Part shown: one piece after another, positions 25,501-38,975 of the stretch
Layout: each line of letters begins with the position of its first letter
Position numbering within the stretch: position 1 is the stretch's first letter
Source of the DNA: Embiotoca jacksoni
Taxonomy: Eukaryota; Chordata; Actinopteri; Embiotocidae
Length of the DNA: 64,000 nt
Assembly (NCBI GenBank): GCA_022577435.1
Contig: JAKOON010000020.1
Span: forward strand, 11,437,324 to 11,501,323
Direction of reading: 5' to 3'
Program-made: the position numbers and the translations under genes
Notes under the pieces: model-generated
The model's database searches: none
The model's input: only the letters and a program-made list of their open reading frames with translations
Told to the model about the DNA's origin: nothing

Positions 25501-26890
25501 CATTTGCTGTCAGAGGAGGATTTTTATTTCGACATATCACCCCAGCACACTATAGGGGAACCACTTAGATGTGAGCAATATTGCCAAGTGAGATGGAAAA
25601 TGTAAACTGTAATTTAATATAGTGCAGAGTGCTCCTTAGTGGAATGCTTTTGTATTCCGCTGCGATGAATACACTATATGTGGAGACACCTTTTCACTTG
25701 CATAGGCTACATAATATTTTACATTATTGTGCTTAGGGGAAAAAAGCTCTGATATGGATGCTGTGGTGCTCTTCAGCTAACATATGTTTCCCAAACAACC
25801 AACCCCAACACATTTTTATGGTAGCTGACACAGCATTATCTGCATCAAACCATGATCACTCAAACTATTTTCAGATCTTCAGAGGCTTATTTCAACCTAC
25901 ATTTCAAAGCTGAGAAGGATGTTCTCCTCATTGGATATTGATGTGTTTTTGGTCCCAGAAAAGCATTTACAAAATCCTTCCAGAAAAACAAGTTGCTTCA
26001 TGAGACGGTTTACCTAATTGTTACTGCTATATAATATTCACCTGTAAGTTACATATTAGACTATATAGCTGTAGTTTTGTTCATTTTAGGATCGTTCTCG
26101 CATTGTTTTGTTTATTACTTTGCAAGGAAGGTTAATATTTGATGATAATAACAATACTAATAATTCACCCGTTTTTTTAATGGCCCAACCGTAGTTGATC
26201 TGACAAGATTTAGGCCATCAAATCATTGAAACTTTACCAACAACAATTTATTTATATTCCAGTTAAAAATTCCTAATTAATTATGAATAAAGCAATTTTC
26301 CTCTGTTGTGTACTAAAAGCACTAACTGCAACTTCTTTCTAACCATTGTCTCCTTCAAGTATTCCTTTCATGGTGGGAATATATATTCCTTTCACTTTTT
26401 ATGCACGGCATGTATTTGCATTTGAGACACACTCAATTCATAAGAAAATCAGGTGACCAGCTTTGTAATCCAAAGAGTCATTGATCTATCCACCGATGGA
26501 TACCCATTCAAAATTTGTAATTAACTATATATGGAAATCTAGAATTACCGGCGAGCGGTTGTATTCTTCCGCTAATCACTCAAGTTGTAGTTTCCACGCA
26601 AATCTGTCCAAACCCATATGTTGCTGCAAAGAAGCTATCAATAAAACAGGGATGGTTCTCACAAAACTTCAAACCTGAGAGCACAGAAGATCTATACAAT
26701 CATCACAGTTTCTAGATGGACAACCCAGGGTAATTTCATCAATTTAGTATCCGTCATAAATGTGAAATATGGTCACAATCTTCCCTTCTGCTTCTTAGTT
26801 ATGGCATTGAATAATGGACAGAAAAGATTAATAATCATTTCATCCTATTAGATATTATAATTTTTGAGTTATGGCCACAAACATGTTTTG
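22541..26890. other. Non-coding DNA with a possible conserved segment
   Basis: No exon recognised. A C-rich tract with C8-A-C6-A-C4 spacing at 22870-22908 can form a G-quadruplex on the minus strand. Around 24120-24840 composition is balanced, with few homopolymers and many CpG-containing words (for example GGGAACTACCCGGGAATTG). This looks like a conserved non-coding block, but similarity cannot be tested here. The short ORFs at 24472-24816 (minus) and 25301-25568 (plus) show nothing familiar. Confidence 0.5.
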
Positions 26891-27235
26891 TTATGTCACA
26901 GTTACCTTCGACTATCAAATTCTAATCAGTTCATCCTTGAGTCCATGTGAATGTCAGTGCCAAGATTTACGAAATTCCCTCAAGGTGTTCCCGAGATATT
27001 GCATCCAAAAGAACGAGATGGATGGATAGGACGGACAGGCGGTCATATTGACCTTGACCTCTGACCTTTGAGCTCCAAAATCTTCTCACTTCATCTTTGA
27101 GTCAAGTGAATGTTGGTGCCAAATTTAAAGAAATTACTCTCAGGCATTCCTGCAATATCGCATTCGAAGGAATGGAAAAGGCATGAGGTCAAGTTGACCA
27201 TGACCTCTGACAACCAAAAGCGTTCTTGAGAGAGA
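26891..27235 (+). repeat. Dispersed repeat, family B, two tandem units
   Basis: Two units of roughly 160 bases: TTCATCCTTGAGTCCATGTG (from 26931) and TTCATCTTTGAGTCAAGTG (from about 27091). Each is followed by GTGCCAA..TT, AAATT and a CAATATC/GAGATAT word. Between the units, TGACCT occurs three times in 19 bases (27049-27067). Confidence 0.65.
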
Positions 27236-30200
27236 GTGATGGAAAATGCATCGCTTTCTGTGCGTGGCTTTGGATTTTACATCACTTGAAATGTTGCCAC
27301 AGACACCGAGCTTGTTTAGTTTGTAATACTCCAGATGCAAGGGCTTTCATCAGGGCGCCACAAACTCAGTCATCATTGTGCTACCTTTTTCAGCGATAAA
27401 TAGTGACTGGAAAGACATTCATTTGAAATCAAAATCTTAGAGATGATTACTTTAAGATCAAAATATTTTAAATATTTTGAATTGTCCTCGGCGGAAGGTT
27501 TTATTGGGAGACTCTCATAATGATAGTGTCAGGGACTAGCTAGAGAGCTACACAGTCATCAGCTGCAGAGCATGTTTAACTTTGACTTTTCGCTAACTCA
27601 CACAACTAACATTTATTAGTTACAGCGGATTAAATCTGCTGATAGTTTTGACTTTGCTGTGGTGAAAAAAGTGCAGCTGGTTAAACAAATGTTGACCTAA
27701 AGAATGGAAATCATCACAATAATTTTGTCTAAGAAATCTCAATGACATATTTAGGTTCATTTGTAGCTTTAACATTAGTTTTTATTTAATTTTAGTTTTG
27801 TTTGTTTTTTCTTTCTATTAATAATTTGAATGATCCTTACTGTCATGCCAACAAATATCAATAGCTTAATCGTTTACTCCAGCCCTATTTGCAACACTCA
27901 TTGGCTTGTTGCTAGACAGACCAACCTGCAGTGTCTACTTCAATGATATGATGGCCCAGTGATCCAAAAGCTTTTTCTATGTGTCACATGGGGAGCAGAG
28001 CCAGTGCACAGGGTGTCAGAGTTGATTTCTGCCTGCGGTGAGGGCAACACTTAAACCGCTCGATTGACAAAGTCTGGCTGGAGGCTCCATTTTGAGACTT
28101 CCTATGAAGAGCAGGACTTTATCTCGTTGTGAGGACATGATGTAGAATTTTACCTCTGTAGTCGCAAAAACACCCAGAAATTCTCACCAGAGTTTATATT
28201 GATTTTTTTTTTTACGAAAGTCATTCTTTTCTGGCTCTGGCAGTTAGAAACAAAGAAATCTTTCTTCTCTGTTCTCCCACCCACACAGGCTGTGGCTGTG
28301 CATATGTAGCTGTTACAAGTACATTAAGTGATATTTTTATCATCCCACTGCAGAAAATGACCATAATAAGCATTGTATCTGTTGGACTTCAATAATTCTG
28401 TGATTCACCACAAGCTCTGAACAGTCTGCCTTTCAAAACTTACATTATGACCTTTTGCTCTTTTCATGCATGAATGCAGACAGTCCTGTAAGGGACAAGG
28501 CAGTGCTACAAGGGAACAAATGACAGTCTTATTAAAATGTTCTCACTTGTGATATATTACATTATTTATCTTAATTAGTTTCCATACTCTGCGGTTCACT
28601 CATTTCTGGTAGAAGATTTTAATAACTGAATCTTTTACGGGCCAGAATGATCTATTATTCTACAGGCCTTTTAACGATACTCCAATTTGTTGGTATAGAC
28701 TGAACCAAGTTTACCCTGTCTCCTAAAAGTTGTGTTGTATGAATATTCTGCAACAACAAATAGGATTAGTAAGAAACATAATGTCTCCTAGATTATTGTT
28801 TTTTATCACCATAACAATTAGCATTTTTTTTTTTTATGTATCTGCATTCACACAATTTTCACGCTGAGCATATTAGCCAAATGTATGTAATGTAATAATA
28901 TATTATTCCTTTTCTTTGAAATACCATGGCAACTAAAGCACGATTAAACTTATTCATGGTTTTGTTGCAGCAACTTCAACCACATAGATTGTGTTGGTAC
29001 ATCATGGTGATGTTTAGATGATACAGAACAGAATCGAGTTGTAATTTAGTAATTAAACCTGCAGTGTGGAACTTTTGTCTGCAAAAACCCTTTTGAACCC
29101 TGGTTACGGCAGTAAAACAGTGAATGACTACCCCTGCAAAATGACTAATTTTACTGTCAGAATTTGATCCATTAGGTCAGATAACATTTTGAAAGTACAG
29201 TGGAGTGGCGTAATCAAATTTCTTTATCCTTATTGTCATTATCAAAGTTCCAGCTGAACTGGAAGTTAGCCAGCTTGGCATGTGAGGGTCTCTGGTGCAC
29301 ATGCTCTGCCCGTAGAGCATGCTGGGTTCATCTGGCCAGCATGGGAATGTCTCACCAGACAGAGGATTAAAAACTGTGTATACTCTGCAATACAGAGAGA
29401 TTAATCTGGCGGTGATAGTGAATCAATTTGTTTGGTAAGGGCTTGAACATAATAGACATTGTAGGTTAAAACAAATACTTTCTTTTCTTAATATAAACTG
29501 CTTTTTCTTTAGTTTTCTTTAAAACTAATCTCACATGCAAAAATGAATTACCAACTGAACAATGCTTTAGGGCCCCATAACTCCAGGGGCCCTGTGGTTG
29601 ACTGTCAACAAGTGTGTGCAAGTTTAAATGAGCTATTTGGGACTGTGAATGTCACAATAAGCCTCTTAAGTGGACTCTGATTTATTATCTGATCTTGTAA
29701 TCCTGTCTCTAAGGGGTCCGTGTTGTAAAAGTAGTTTCAGCACCATCAGTAATTCAGACTTGTGCTTACATGCTACATAATTGTTAATTCATTTGTGCTT
29801 AATATTTTCCATTGCACAGAAAGTTGGAGGGTCGGGGGTCAGACAGAGGGGGCCCAGAAGTTGTTGTTTTTTTCTGCCATGGGGCCCACTAGCATGTTAA
29901 TTTGGTCATGCATACACAGGACAAAGGATAAAATCCTCACCCTGTGTAGCCTGCAAAAAGGATATACAGTGAACATAATATGCAGCACTGCTGAAACACA
30001 TTGAATCAAACTTAAATGCAGAGTATTAGGCCAGTTCTGGGATAAAGGATTGGTCAAGTCACAGGTTACATAATGTCATTTTAACTGGAATGATTTACAA
30101 AGTAGTGATTGGGTTCCTTTGAGAATTTCATGTTGCTGCGGGGCATGACCAGGCTATGATGTGCTCAATTCTGACAGCATTGGTCACATCGCCAGGTGCT

Positions 30201-33200
30201 CTTCTCTCAATTCAGGTCAGTGCCGATGTGGGACGCTGTGGAGGCATTGGTGCGAGAACACTTGAATGTCCATCAATATGATTCACTCACTTGAGAGACA
30301 TGTTGAAAACCCCTGTAGAACCAGAGAAAAAGGTAGAATGAAGTGTGTTATCGCGGAGAGAGAAAAAAAGCCCACTGTGTGAATGACAAGTCGCAGAGAG
30401 GCAGGAGGACATTGCATTGCCACGCTGACATTCCCTCTCTGGTAGGGAGCTTACTGCCAAAGATATGGCAAACCCTGTGGTGCTTTCACAGGGCGCAGCT
30501 AACACACACAAACATTGTTCAAAGCTCTTGTCAGGCCGCTTTAACCTCACCCTCACTGTGCGTAACCCTTAACCCTCACCTTTGTTTTGCCACCAGAGTT
30601 TTCTAGCATCCTGTGCCAAGCCAGGTATTTCAAATTTGCCCCTGTGCCCTGCGGGCTCGAGGAGCTGCAGTGCGCTGGCTCTAAACCTTAGGTGTGACAT
30701 AGCAGATGGAAGGAGCAGTGGGAGGCTAGGTGAATCTTTCAGTCCTACGGTGAGTCCCCTGGGTTGAGAGTGGAAAGTGACCGCAGTAATTAATCCATTT
30801 TCACTGCTTTTTTATCCTCCAAATATTGAGCCTCACGGGTGTTCACTGAAGGACACAAGTACAGCAAATTTCATTTCAGCCTTTTTTTTTTTTTTTTTGC
30901 TCCCTTGAAGTGGTGGGTGAAGGAGGAGAAATACAGTGTGAGTGCTGGAAGGTAGTGTGGTGTGGTGACTGTAGAGCCATGTTAAATGGAGGTCACCGTG
31001 TATTATACTGAGGAAAATCCAAACATTTTAGTGTATGGCTCAATTCAAGATGTTCCTCATGTATCAATCAAGTTACACTGTACTGCATAAAAGATTTAGA
31101 GGCAGAGAAGGATAATCTTCTTAGAGAAAGCATCTGAATATCGGATGCCTTTGATGGCTGTAGCCGTATACATCAGTCTTCAACTAGGCTTCAGCTTTTT
31201 TTGCATTAATTGTGATGCGGTTGCAATGTGCAAATCAAGTCTGCTGCCCAGAGTCAAGAGCACACCATCCTCATTTTTCGTACCCACAAGCAATTCCACA
31301 TACCATCACAGAGAAACCCAGAAATTGGTTGAAATAATCACATTTTTCTCCCCCTTCTGGCAATTCCCCTTCTGAAATCTATTCAGATCTCAGAGGTTGC
31401 ACTGAAATTTCCATGTTGCATCATAATGAAAACATTAGATCAAAGGAACGAACTCCTTAAAAACTGTCTCTATAGATTAGCTGTGTAACTGCAAGTATTA
31501 ATTCACAGAGAACAAAGGGGTGCTGTGCTGTACAAGCATGTACAAGACACAAAATTAAGCGTGTAGAGGGCCAGGTGCACAGCAAAATAGCTGAGACGTA
31601 CACGTGAAAAATGTATTTGATAGAATTTGCAGCTGCAGTTATAAAAGACTATAATGTGATGCAGCATTTGGCCTCGATCAGCATTATCATCCTTTGAAAG
31701 GAAGTGACCTCTTATCAACTGAGGCCAACAGGTCAAGGAAGTAAACAGAAAATGTCAAAGTGACTCTGGGTTTATCATCTTATTTTCTCCTTAAGAAGTT
31801 GACCTGAAATTGAAAACATATTTGAAGTCTTTCTTTATCACGAATGCGTTTTACCACATTATAGGGTAGAGATTACAGGGTAACTCCTGTGATGAAAAGA
31901 TTATTATTTATTTGAATAAAGTTTCGTAAAGCAAAGTATCTATCCATCCAGACGTCTTGCCACTTGCTTTAATGCGTTGAGGAGTTCATGCATGTTATTT
32001 CATTTTTAAATGTAGTTGAGTAGAAAGAAACTAATCCCAGTAGATTTGCATTCTGGAATATGTTTGGTTTTTAGTTCATCGTGGTTATCTTTATAAACAT
32101 GAAAAATTCAGTGTAAATACACAGAGTTTTGCTGGTGGTTGAGTTTCAGTGAGAAAACAGTTCCTGCATTTACAGTAGAAAGATGTGCCCACTGAATGCT
32201 TTTTATGTCAAAGCAATGAAGCATGGTCCACATTCGGTCCACATTGACTTCTGTTGCTCTCACTATGTGAGGAGTTTTGAAAAAGCAATTTCAGTATTGA
32301 GAAATGCGCGCTTGTAAAAACAAATTTAATTTATTTTTCCTCTTTATATATTATTTATATGTATAATATATATATACATATATATGTTTATATATAACAT
32401 ATCTATATATAATATTATATATTCTAAAGTGATGTATGAGGTCTATGATGTACGAGAACAGTGAAAGTAGCAAGCAAAAACAATCAAAGAAATCAAATGA
32501 GAAAGTGCCTTAATATCCTTAGGAGATAAAATCAGCAGATTCACGAGGTCAAAGCCCACTCGCTAAAAAAAGCAGACTGCATCCACAATCAGCATTTGAT
32601 CTGTTTTCTGTTTCTTCTATTTCAGAAAAAAAAAGAAAAAAAAAAGCTTTTTGTGGTTCTTTCACATATTTTCCTAAATGTGGCTCAAAATTCAAGGACA
32701 CTTTGCAAAAGTGATATTTATTTGGATTACATTTCCAACAAGTTGTATAAATAACGTAAAAACACAATACAACCGCAATAAACTTTGAACATTCAAGTGG
32801 ACAGGACGGAGTGTTTACCATAGACCTACAATACTATGCTCATTAAAATTGTAGAGTAAGTGAATTACACTTGCTGCTAAAGGAGATACTGTGTCCAAGG
32901 CAAAAAGCAAAACACATGGGATGCAAAAATAATTTAAGAAAAAAAAACAGTGCAGAAAAAACATGGACTATTAGTTGAAAGAATGACATTCAAAATGTAT
33001 TCTAATTAAACAATAAAATATCTTACAATTAGCTTCAGTGGTGAATACAAAGATGGCTAAAAGAAAATCCAGCCCCTGGTTTAAAATTCTTAACTAACAT
33101 CTGTGGTTAAATACAAATAAAGCAGTTTCCTCCGCAATGAAAACAAGTCTGAACTAACATAGTGCAGCTTATAGAGAATTAAAAGCTGCTTAAAGTTCTA

Positions 33201-33400
33201 AAGGCATCAACATCATTAGTAAAACCAAATAACTGCATCACCGGTTTGTTGTCAAAGATTAACATTTGACACAATGTGACATAGATTAACAATATGAATG
33301 GTTAAAAGAGGAGATTCACGCACATAGCAGCAGAGCTCCTTTGATGACAGATAGAAATCTATGAAGCAAAAACATCAAACTGAGTCTGTCATCATGTATA
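27236..33400. other. AT-rich non-coding DNA
   Basis: No gene recognised. It includes a T run (30881-30898), an AT-rich palindromic patch (32343-32424) and, at 30280-30780, a segment of more balanced composition with overlapping short ORFs on both strands that match no family I know. Confidence 0.6.
32343..32424. repeat. TATA-rich low-complexity repeat
   Basis: Imperfect TA dinucleotide repeats with internal palindromes such as ATATATGTTTATATATAACAT. Likely to form cruciform or unwound DNA. Confidence 0.85.
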
Positions 33401-33424
33401 AACCACAGCATCTGTGCCAAGTCA

Positions 33425-33660
33425 TCTCTGTCAGAGAATAGTGTGATCAACAGTATTAAAAGCCCTGGTAAGATCTATAAATAGGCAGCAATAATTACCA
33501 CCGGATTTATTGAATGTCAGTCTGCTTGCTTCCTGATGGGCAGGCTTTGTAATATTTTGTTGTGGTGGCAGTGACTTAAGGTGGCGTGTAAATGTTACAA
33601 TATAAGGAGGCAATGAATATGCTGAACTTTCATGTCCTTGGTTTGTTTTTAACAATACTC
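33425..33660 (-). pseudogene. LINE reverse-transcriptase fragment
   Basis: On the minus strand the frame reads CCLFIDLTRAFNTVDHTIL and then meets TGA. This is reverse-transcriptase motif A of an L2/CR1/Rex1-type LINE (usual form FIDLSKAFDTVDH). The first catalytic Asp after AF has become Asn. Stops follow within a few codons, no other domains are found nearby, and the upstream part is poorly conserved. A dead, truncated copy. Confidence 0.8.
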
Positions 33661-33990
33661 CCTTTTTAGCTGCGTTGTTTTTTGTTTTTCTGGTGAGGCC
33701 ACATCTGTGCAGATTACAACACTAAATAATTGGGGAAAGTAATCTGACAGAAAGTGTCTGACAGCAACCAAAATTCTCATGAAAAATTCACTGCACACTG
33801 ATTTAAAAGGAAATGTGCTTGATCACAAACCTCAAGCACTTCACAGTTAAAACAAACAAAACAAAATTAAGGAGTTATAAATAAATATTTGACAAAGCCT
33901 TGATTTTTATACAATTGTGTTACTGTGTTGTCTACTAGTCAGATACAAAATGTGCTTTTTCCTTGACTGATCGCTGCTGATTTACAAGCC
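33661..33990. other. AT-rich non-coding DNA
   Basis: Nothing recognised. Confidence 0.6.
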
Positions 33991-34260
33991 TGGTGTTACC
34001 GGTGTTAATGGATGGATAAGGCCACTCTGCATAGAGAATAATTTCCAGTTGTTGCATTTTACTGGGCCTAGATTTAAGGATAATTTAGAAACTATTGGAT
34101 CAGTCTTTAACCAGACAGCATTGACCAACTAAACGCTGAAACTCTACCACAGCTGCGACTACATTTATACAAAAAAGACTTGATTTCAACGTCTGAGCCG
34201 CCCCCACTAGTCGCTGATAGGTCCGCCATTCAGAGTGGGTGGGTAAATATTAAAGCAAAC
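33991..34260 (+). repeat. Dispersed repeat, family A, copy 2
   Basis: GGGCCTAGATTTAAGG, GAAACTATTGGATCAG and CTTTAACCAGACAGCA follow the same order as at 18.67 kb. The downstream GATAGGTCCGCCATTCAGAG parallels GATTGGTCCGTCCGTCAGAG in copy 1, so similarity spans at least 200 bases. Confidence 0.55.
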
Positions 34261-37159
34261 AGCGTTTTTCACTCATTTACCGAGACTTTGTATACATTTG
34301 ATATTTCTCAGGTTTTATCCTGTCGCTGAAATAATTTGTTATGAAGAATCTGCAAACACAACAGATCACTCTGCATGCCACGTGAAGACCGTGTGCATTC
34401 AATTATGATGACAATAACACAAGGGCTAAACGCTTAGAGTAGTTGATGAAATGTTTGGATTAGAAGGTAAACATTCAGTGATTAAGTTAAAGCTTGCAAA
34501 CGCACATTACTTGTGAGATTTTACAGGATTCAGTTCACGCAGATTATGTTTGCCTTAAGGCCGAATGAATAAATGGAGACAAGCAGGGAAGAGGCTTCTC
34601 CACCAATTCTATTAGTAACAAGCCCATTAATCCTCACCATCAATGCACAGCATAATTATAGCTATTCAGAGACTTTCATCTCAAGTTATAGCGCGCAAGA
34701 ACGTGAGTTTAGGGTGCAGAGTGGGAATAAAAGAGCCACCATTCTCCAAAATTAAAAGTCACTGTCCCATCAAAATAATTTTGAAGCTTTTATTTTTAAG
34801 GAAAAGAGACGCATAACAGCAAATTGTTGACTTAAAACAACTTAAATTGACTTGAAGGGACCAAAGTGGTGCCCCATCTGACAGAGCGCCATCGCCATCC
34901 ATGGGTTCACACTGCTGAAGCAGTTATAAATGTTATAACTGGTTAGATTTCCAGGACTCCAGTAAATAAATGCAGGGAAAGAAACGCATACAGAATATTC
35001 TCCAAACTCTGTCATCTCAATGAGAAGTGTTGGCTGGTAGATGATAGGTGCTCTCTGAAACTATGGCAGTCATATAAACAGTTATTTTACACGTTGATAC
35101 ATTCTGCTTGGCTTTGTCACCCCGGGGATGGAACCTGGACAAAATATGCATAAAGTGAGAAAAGCAGCCTGTCGGCAGGAAGCGAGCTAGTGCTTGCTGT
35201 ACCTCGATAAATTGTGTCTGGCACCCTGATATTGGCACATTTTACCTGTGTCATTGTTTGCCAAGGCAGTTTTTAAAGAAGATTATGATATCCATGTCCA
35301 CGACAGAGTGTTTTCAGCAGATATCCTGGTGTGTTTTTCAGATTAGACCTATTTATATCTGAGGCAGTGCAAACCCAGTCAACTTGTCATGTTGTTGTGT
35401 TAAGTGTGACTTTGCTGCTACTTTAATCATTCTGCTTCACTGAGAGAGCAGACATGACAGCAGACCTGCAGGAAAATGCCAACCCCAGTGCAGATTGGGA
35501 ACATCTTTCAGGGTGCCTAAAAATGTTTGGTAGTTGCAAATTTGAGATTCTCCCATTTATTTTACATGGTGACACTACAATTATTATGCTACTTCTCATT
35601 AACAGTGTGTCAAATGAAGTTGACTGGTAGAGCACATTTGTAGCTTCATCATATCACAATATTCTGTCTGGCTTGTCACAGTTTGTAAATGGTAAAAACA
35701 TGATATCATGCCTGCTCCATCAATTTGCATTCGAAATATTTATTGGGACTGCTGAGGTGAAATGCAACCTGCAGCCATTCGACGTTAGCCGCCAATGGAG
35801 CAACATTGCTCTCGAAAGGGTTATCACCTGTCTGACCTCTGACGGAGGATATAATAGTTCATATTACCAGAGACAACAACAAAACAAATTACAAGCATTT
35901 TCCATGATCTAACGGGCCTAAAAACACTCAAATTTTGGGCAATTTTGTCAAATTGAACATCCCATTCTTTGTATGGATGTGGCGAGAGGAAAAGCAGGAA
36001 CAACGATCATGTTAGCTCAGTTTCCGATTGATGCATGGCTGAACAAGAAAGGAAAATGCCATTTGTGCTGAAAAGCTTTTAGGAAGAAGGGTAACTACTT
36101 CACGCAGTTTTCAAAATACATACCTGAGTGTGTTTTCTGAGCCACAATCTCACTCCATCAGCTGCGAGCTGAGCCGCTCAATTACTGAAAGATGAACTCA
36201 GGTCTCGCACTGAGTGTGCCTTTTATGCCTGTCATGCTTTTTGGTGATGGTTTTATTTTTTTTTATTTTTTTTAACATTGGATATAACACGCAGCAGTTA
36301 GACTTGTCAAAGTGCAGTTTATCTTAAGAAGAGCCCTCAAACAGTGTGTGAGCTGCAGAACTGGGTATGTACTGTATGTCTGTGTATGTTTAAGGCGGGG
36401 GGAGGGAGAAAATGCTTGCAACATGGTAACAGAGCGAATTTCTTACACATTTAGTCACGTTTTTTTCAGCAGAGAGTCAGATGAGAGCTTTTGATAGAGC
36501 CAGGCGAGATATTCCCCTCCGCCCTCTGTCTGGTTTAGGAGACATGAGAGTCTAGATCGTCTCATCTAACTCTTTGCAAGGAAGTGAATTTCCCGAAATA
36601 CCAAATTATTTAATAAATTCATCGCTTCCCTTCACTTTAATTTAATTGCATTGCAGACATACATTTCTGATAAAGCTGTGATATTTTGCTGAGTCAATAC
36701 TATAAACAATCCTGAGTTATACCAAACGATGACATGTCTAATCTGCTCCATCTATAATTTCTCTATAAAAAAAAAGGCATTTGTTTCTGATTGGTTAACT
36801 ATCCCTATTGTGTTCGAGATTCCTAATTGTATCTTGTTGTGGTACGGTTGAATGAGCCACAGCATCAGTGTACTACACAGTGTAAATTCTGGTCTTTGCA
36901 GGGATCAAACCGGCAAGCCTCCAGTCATGCAACTAATCTCTAATCACCCTGTCGTCTTGCCACCTGCTCACCTCAGTATGTATATGTTTACTAACTACAA
37001 TATAAACTGCCTAATATAATTACTTTTACCAGCCTGGGCAAGTGAGTGTGTTTTCACTCAACATCTCATGCTGTTAAGAGATAAAAATCCAGATTCATTA
37101 CATCTCATAATGTGCTTACGTTTATTCTGACATTGTGTCTGTAAATGTGTGTTAATCAA

Positions 37160-37161
<2 letters not shown>
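34261..37161. other. AT-rich non-coding DNA
   Basis: No exon, RNA gene or intact element recognised. Short ORFs such as 35673-35912 (plus) show no family signal. Confidence 0.6.

Positions 37162-37211
<50 letters not shown>
37162..37211. repeat. (TG)n microsatellite, 25 units
   Basis: Perfect TG array. The open frames crossing it on both strands (37058-37339 minus; 37149-37647 plus) derive from the repeat and are not genes. Confidence 0.97.
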
Positions 37212-37214
<3 letters not shown>

Positions 37215-37908
37215 ACTCTCCTGCTCCTCACTGCCTGGAACCTTGATAAACTGTGGGGTTGCCATGGCGACCACTCTTCACAGGCACGAGGATCAGTGGC
37301 CTTCTTTTCGCGATACATACAGAGCCTATAAGACTGCACATGGAGAATTACAGTATTGTTTGACTGCTGAACGCTTGAAGTTACTTCACTGCTACTCTGT
37401 CACAGTTTCGCTATTTCCGTTGCTCAATTATCAAGTGATCACTTGGCAGTATCAGTGTGTCAGAGCAGAAAGAGGGATTGAGTTGCCTTCTTTGGCGGTG
37501 CAACAGATTTTCACATTGCTCTGTTCTTGTTTTATAATTCAAGTTTCAGAGAAAAATATCCATTATATCAGTTTTAAAATGTTAGCAAGACCCTTCCTCT
37601 GGTGCACCATAGACAAATCTCTAAGGCCATTTGCTCAGTTACAATAATACACAAAGGAAAGGCACGGTGATGCTCTGTGAGGGAGGTTTTTAAAAGATGT
37701 GAAACTGTATCCTTGTGCATATCCATTTAAGTTTCATCATGCTGTGACACTTGTTTCATTGTGTACATGTGAATTTCTGGGTCAAATGGGAGGAACAGGA
37801 GAATGGCACCGATCTGCACAGGAAGACATCAAATTTTCACAAGAAGTAAAAATAGAATAGAAAGGCTCCACAAGTAGAGGCTCCTTGCGTCACTGCTAAG
37901 ATCAAGAG

Positions 37909-37922
37909 TGCCCCCTGCTGGT
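37909..37922 (-). promoter_or_regulatory. CTCF-like motif
   Basis: On the minus strand ACCAGCAGGGGGCA is a full match to the CTCF core. It is the strongest such match I noticed in the window. Fish repeats often contain this word, so binding is not implied. Confidence 0.4.
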
Positions 37923-38464
37923 TGTTTGAATGTGCACGCTTTGTTTTCTCAGTAAAAAATACAAAACAAGAAAAAACTATTGAACCACATCTAAAATGTG
38001 CAGGTCTGAATTACATCTAAAAACATTGTGTTCATGTGGAAAAATAGAAAAATATGAGTTTTGCCTGATTAGAAAGAACCAATGACAGTAATCAATATTT
38101 AAAGCTTTGATGTGCTTTACCTGCCATGCTGTCAGAGAGAATTACGGTGTTTTGGGATCGAACGATTATCTATCACCTATCAAGTGAGTGTTTATCCAGT
38201 CAGCCCTGAATGTGAGGAAAATTGTTCCCGTTACTCCCATGAATACATGTTGCACATAATCGAGGCATCTGCATTTGGGGAGCAGAAACAGCCTTCACGC
38301 CACTTTAATTTGAAAGAAATCCAAAATATCTTCCTACATGTACAGAAATGTGTGTAAACGTTAGGATGTGAGAGTGAAAAGACAATAATATCTAAAGTAT
38401 TGACTGACCATCTACAAAAATCCGCCATATGAGATGCATGTTATAACTTTTAGATTTTAGATTA

Positions 38465-38640
38465 GCTATATACCTCGACAGCTGTGGACGGAGGCATTAT
38501 ATTTTGGGGTTGTTTGTCTGTCCGTCCCGTTCTCGTGTACACAATATCTCAGGAGCACCTTGTGTCACATGGTCTCAAAGATGAAGTGATTAGATTTTGG
38601 TAGTCATAGGTCAACTTCACTGTTACAGCATAATGATCTG
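38465..38640 (-). repeat. Dispersed repeat, family B, inverted copy
   Basis: Reads GGACGGAGGCATTATATTTT, then TGTCCGTCCCGTTCTCGTGT, AATATCTCAGGAGCACCTTG and AAGATGAAGTGATTAGATTTTGG. This is the reverse complement of the word order in the copies at 19.1 and 26.9 kb. This copy includes the end with GGAGGCATTAT, which the others lack. Confidence 0.6.
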
Positions 38641-38923
38641 CAAAAACACATTTCTGACTGTAACTCAGCACCATAACTCAAACAGAAGGGGGAGACTGAC
38701 CACAGTTCACATTTGGTTCAAATACTAAATGGGTGGCACCAATCTTGGGTGTCACCCTTGAAACTGTGATGATCTTGTGCTGTGGGGCTGAAGAAGGGTC
38801 TGAAGAAGGGTCTGAAGAATCCACTTTTTAACATTTTGTAGCTCCTCTGCCGCAACAACTACATGCAAATTATTGTCTTTTGTCATGGCTAAACTCTGTG
38901 TTCTATCAGTTGTATTGGCCAAA

Positions 38924-38975
38924 TTCCTTCAAAGTCTTCACTAATATATTATATGTAGTGAAGACTTTGAAGGAA
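38924..38975. repeat. Perfect 20-bp inverted repeat (hairpin)
   Basis: Arms 38924-38943 (TTCCTTCAAAGTCTTCACTA) and 38956-38975 are exact reverse complements, with a 12-base AT-rich loop. It could be a foldback element core or a transcribed hairpin. No flanking duplication was found. Confidence 0.85.

Noticed and set aside
30540..30600. CCCTTAACCCTCACC words suggesting interstitial telomeric repeat
   Set aside because: Only one or two imperfect units; no tandem TTAGGG array.
37058..37647. Cys/Val or Thr/His repeat proteins
   Set aside because: Translations of the (TG)n microsatellite in different frames.
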